Position numbers and translations under genes: made by a program. This document shows positions 6,648 through 7,288 of a DNA stretch of 7,288 nt, piece after piece. How positions within the stretch are numbered: position 1 is the first letter of the stretch; each line of letters starts with the position of its first letter. This stretch comes from Holosporales bacterium (GTDB lineage Bacteria > Pseudomonadota > Alphaproteobacteria > Paracaedibacterales > UBA11393), in assembly GCA_003542655.1 (NCBI GenBank), contig DPKF01000057.1:1-7288 (forward strand), read 5' to 3'. The notes under the pieces were generated by a model. It was given only the letters and a program-made list of their open reading frames with translations, was not told the origin of the DNA and did no database searches.

Positions 6648-7228
6648 AAAAAATTTGTTTACTTATAATTTGTGCACTATCTTGCGTAAAGGCGTGCGAT
6701 TTAAAGGATGCAATACCACCTTTAAAAGACGGCGAACTATTAAGGATAAAATTTACACAAACAAAAAAAATTATCGGCATCCCAAAAAATCTTGTATCCA
6801 ATGGTGTTGTTTTTTTAACAAAATCAAAAGGTTTGCGCTGGGAAACGGATAAGCCTTTTGAGCAAGCTATGCTTATTGATAAAACAGGGATATACACGAT
6901 CGTTAAGGGTAAAAAAGAATTAATTACCGCAAACAAAGGCCAACAAGCAAATAAGATCAGTGATATTTTATCCAAAATTTTAAGTGGAAATTTTGACACA
7001 CTTGATATGTTTAATGTTCTTGATGAAAAACAAAGTAATGACTCTTGGAAAAAAATATTAACACCAAAAACAGATAATTTTAAAATTTTAAAGTCTATCA
7101 CAGTGGAAGGTAATACAAGCATTAACAAAGTAACAATTGAACGTGAGAATGGTGATATGGAAACACTTGATTTCTATGATCCAAAATTCTACGCAGCTTC
7201 TGTTAAATACTTAGGAAAATTTGAGTAG
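6644..7228 (+). CDS. apeL: Secreted LolA-like outer-membrane lipoprotein carrier protein (ApeL-like)
   Basis: A 194-residue exported protein. Residues 1-17 are a Sec signal peptide: Lys2-Lys3, a hydrophobic core ICLLIICAL, then VKA before Cys18. The mature part contains LRIKFTQTKKI and GVVFLTKSKGLRWETDKPF, which fit the LolA pattern in which a 'F.Q.K' strand is followed by a 'G.l.f..p..lrW...kP' strand; it is otherwise rich in polar beta strands. LolA carries lipoproteins across the periplasm, and the APE version is thought to help deliver the pigment to the outer membrane. The ATG overlaps the thioesterase stop (ATGA), with AAAAGG at 6631-6636 as ribosome binding site. Cleavage after VKA would leave Cys18 at the N-terminus; the lipobox is weak, so lipidation is possible but not clear. 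The family call is good and the exact role inferred. Confidence 0.82.
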   Translation: MKKICLLIICALSCVKACDLKDAIPPLKDGELLRIKFTQTKKIIGIPKNLVSNGVVFLTKSKGLRWETDKPFEQAMLIDKTGIYTIVKGKKELITANKGQQANKISDILSKILSGNFDTLDMFNVLDEKQSNDSWKKILTPKTDNFKILKSITVEGNTSINKVTIERENGDMETLDFYDPKFYAASVKYLGKFE

Positions 7229-7236
7229 GCATTATA

Positions 7237-7288
7237 ATGAACCGCATCTTAAAACTGCATCCGTATCTTGCCATTTTATGGACAGCTA
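7237..7288 (+). CDS. apeM: Start of membrane protein, probably MMPL-type exporter (ApeM-like), cut by window end
   Basis: Only the first 17 codons are present (MNRILKLHPYLAILWTA). A short basic N-terminus followed by a hydrophobic stretch fits the first membrane helix of an RND/MMPL-type exporter, which follows the LolA-like gene in APE clusters. The spacing is 8 nt from the previous stop, with AGG at 7227-7229 as a weak ribosome binding site. The assignment rests mainly on gene order; the visible residues show only a membrane-inserted N-terminus. Confidence 0.55.
   Translation, partial: MNRILKLHPYLAILWTA

Noticed and set aside
6655..6852. 65-codon + strand frame inside the LolA-like gene
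   Set aside because: Shifted frame of the same DNA, no family resemblance, no ribosome binding site.
6628..7128. 166-codon open frame on the minus strand opposite the LolA-like gene
   Set aside because: It mirrors a well-supported gene with signal peptide and coupled start, has no recognisable domain, and its open length is explained by the AT-rich, lysine-rich sense strand.
1..7288. tRNA, rRNA, CRISPR array, insertion sequence or attachment site
   Set aside because: The window is continuously coding; I saw no spaced direct repeats, tRNA-like folds, transposase fragments or terminal inverted repeats.

Overview
This window is the middle of an aryl polyene (APE) type biosynthetic gene cluster. 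APEs are membrane-bound yellow pigments made by a type II fatty-acid/polyketide-like system in Gram-negative bacteria. All genes are on the + strand. They are packed with 1-8 nt overlaps or gaps of at most 21 nt, so they almost certainly form one operon. No promoter or terminator is visible, and both ends of the window cut through genes, so the operon continues on each side. The DNA is AT-rich (about one third G+C by eye). A LolA-like periplasmic protein, an LpxL-like acyltransferase and an APE pathway point to a Gram-negative, probably an AT-rich proteobacterium. The sequence does not let me name a genus.

Layout, left to right: the 3' end of a PlsC-type acyltransferase (apeD-like); two different acyl carrier proteins (apeE- and apeF-like); a six-helix membrane protein of the COG4648 type (apeG-like); a complete AMP-dependent acyl ligase (apeH-like); a small hotdog dehydratase (apeI-like); a fused family-2 glycosyltransferase/LpxL-type acyltransferase (apeJ-like); an aromatic amino acid/histidine ammonia-lyase family enzyme with an intact MIO motif; a 4-hydroxybenzoyl-CoA-thioesterase-like hotdog protein (apeK-like); a secreted LolA-like protein (apeL-like); and the first 17 codons of a membrane protein at the position of the MMPL-type exporter (apeM-like). 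The order matches apeD to apeM, with the ammonia-lyase added between J and K.

Likely joint function: the ligase activates an aryl acid and loads it on a carrier protein. Ketosynthases, a ketoreductase and a partner dehydratase, expected outside this window, extend it with malonyl units, and the apeI-like protein takes part in dehydration. The two acyltransferases and the glycosyltransferase are placed to attach the polyene to a lipid/sugar anchor, and the LolA-like and MMPL-like proteins to move it to the outer membrane. The ammonia-lyase could supply the aryl acid from an amino acid instead of from chorismate. Its substrate-selectivity residues are Phe-His, which fits none of the textbook TAL, PAL or HAL pairs, and this is the most interesting point in the window. 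Other points are a His in place of the catalytic acid in the dehydratase, three 8-nt stop/start overlaps of nearly identical sequence, and a G7 tract near the start of the ligase gene. I do not see evidence for an entirely new kind of system; this is a variant of a known one.
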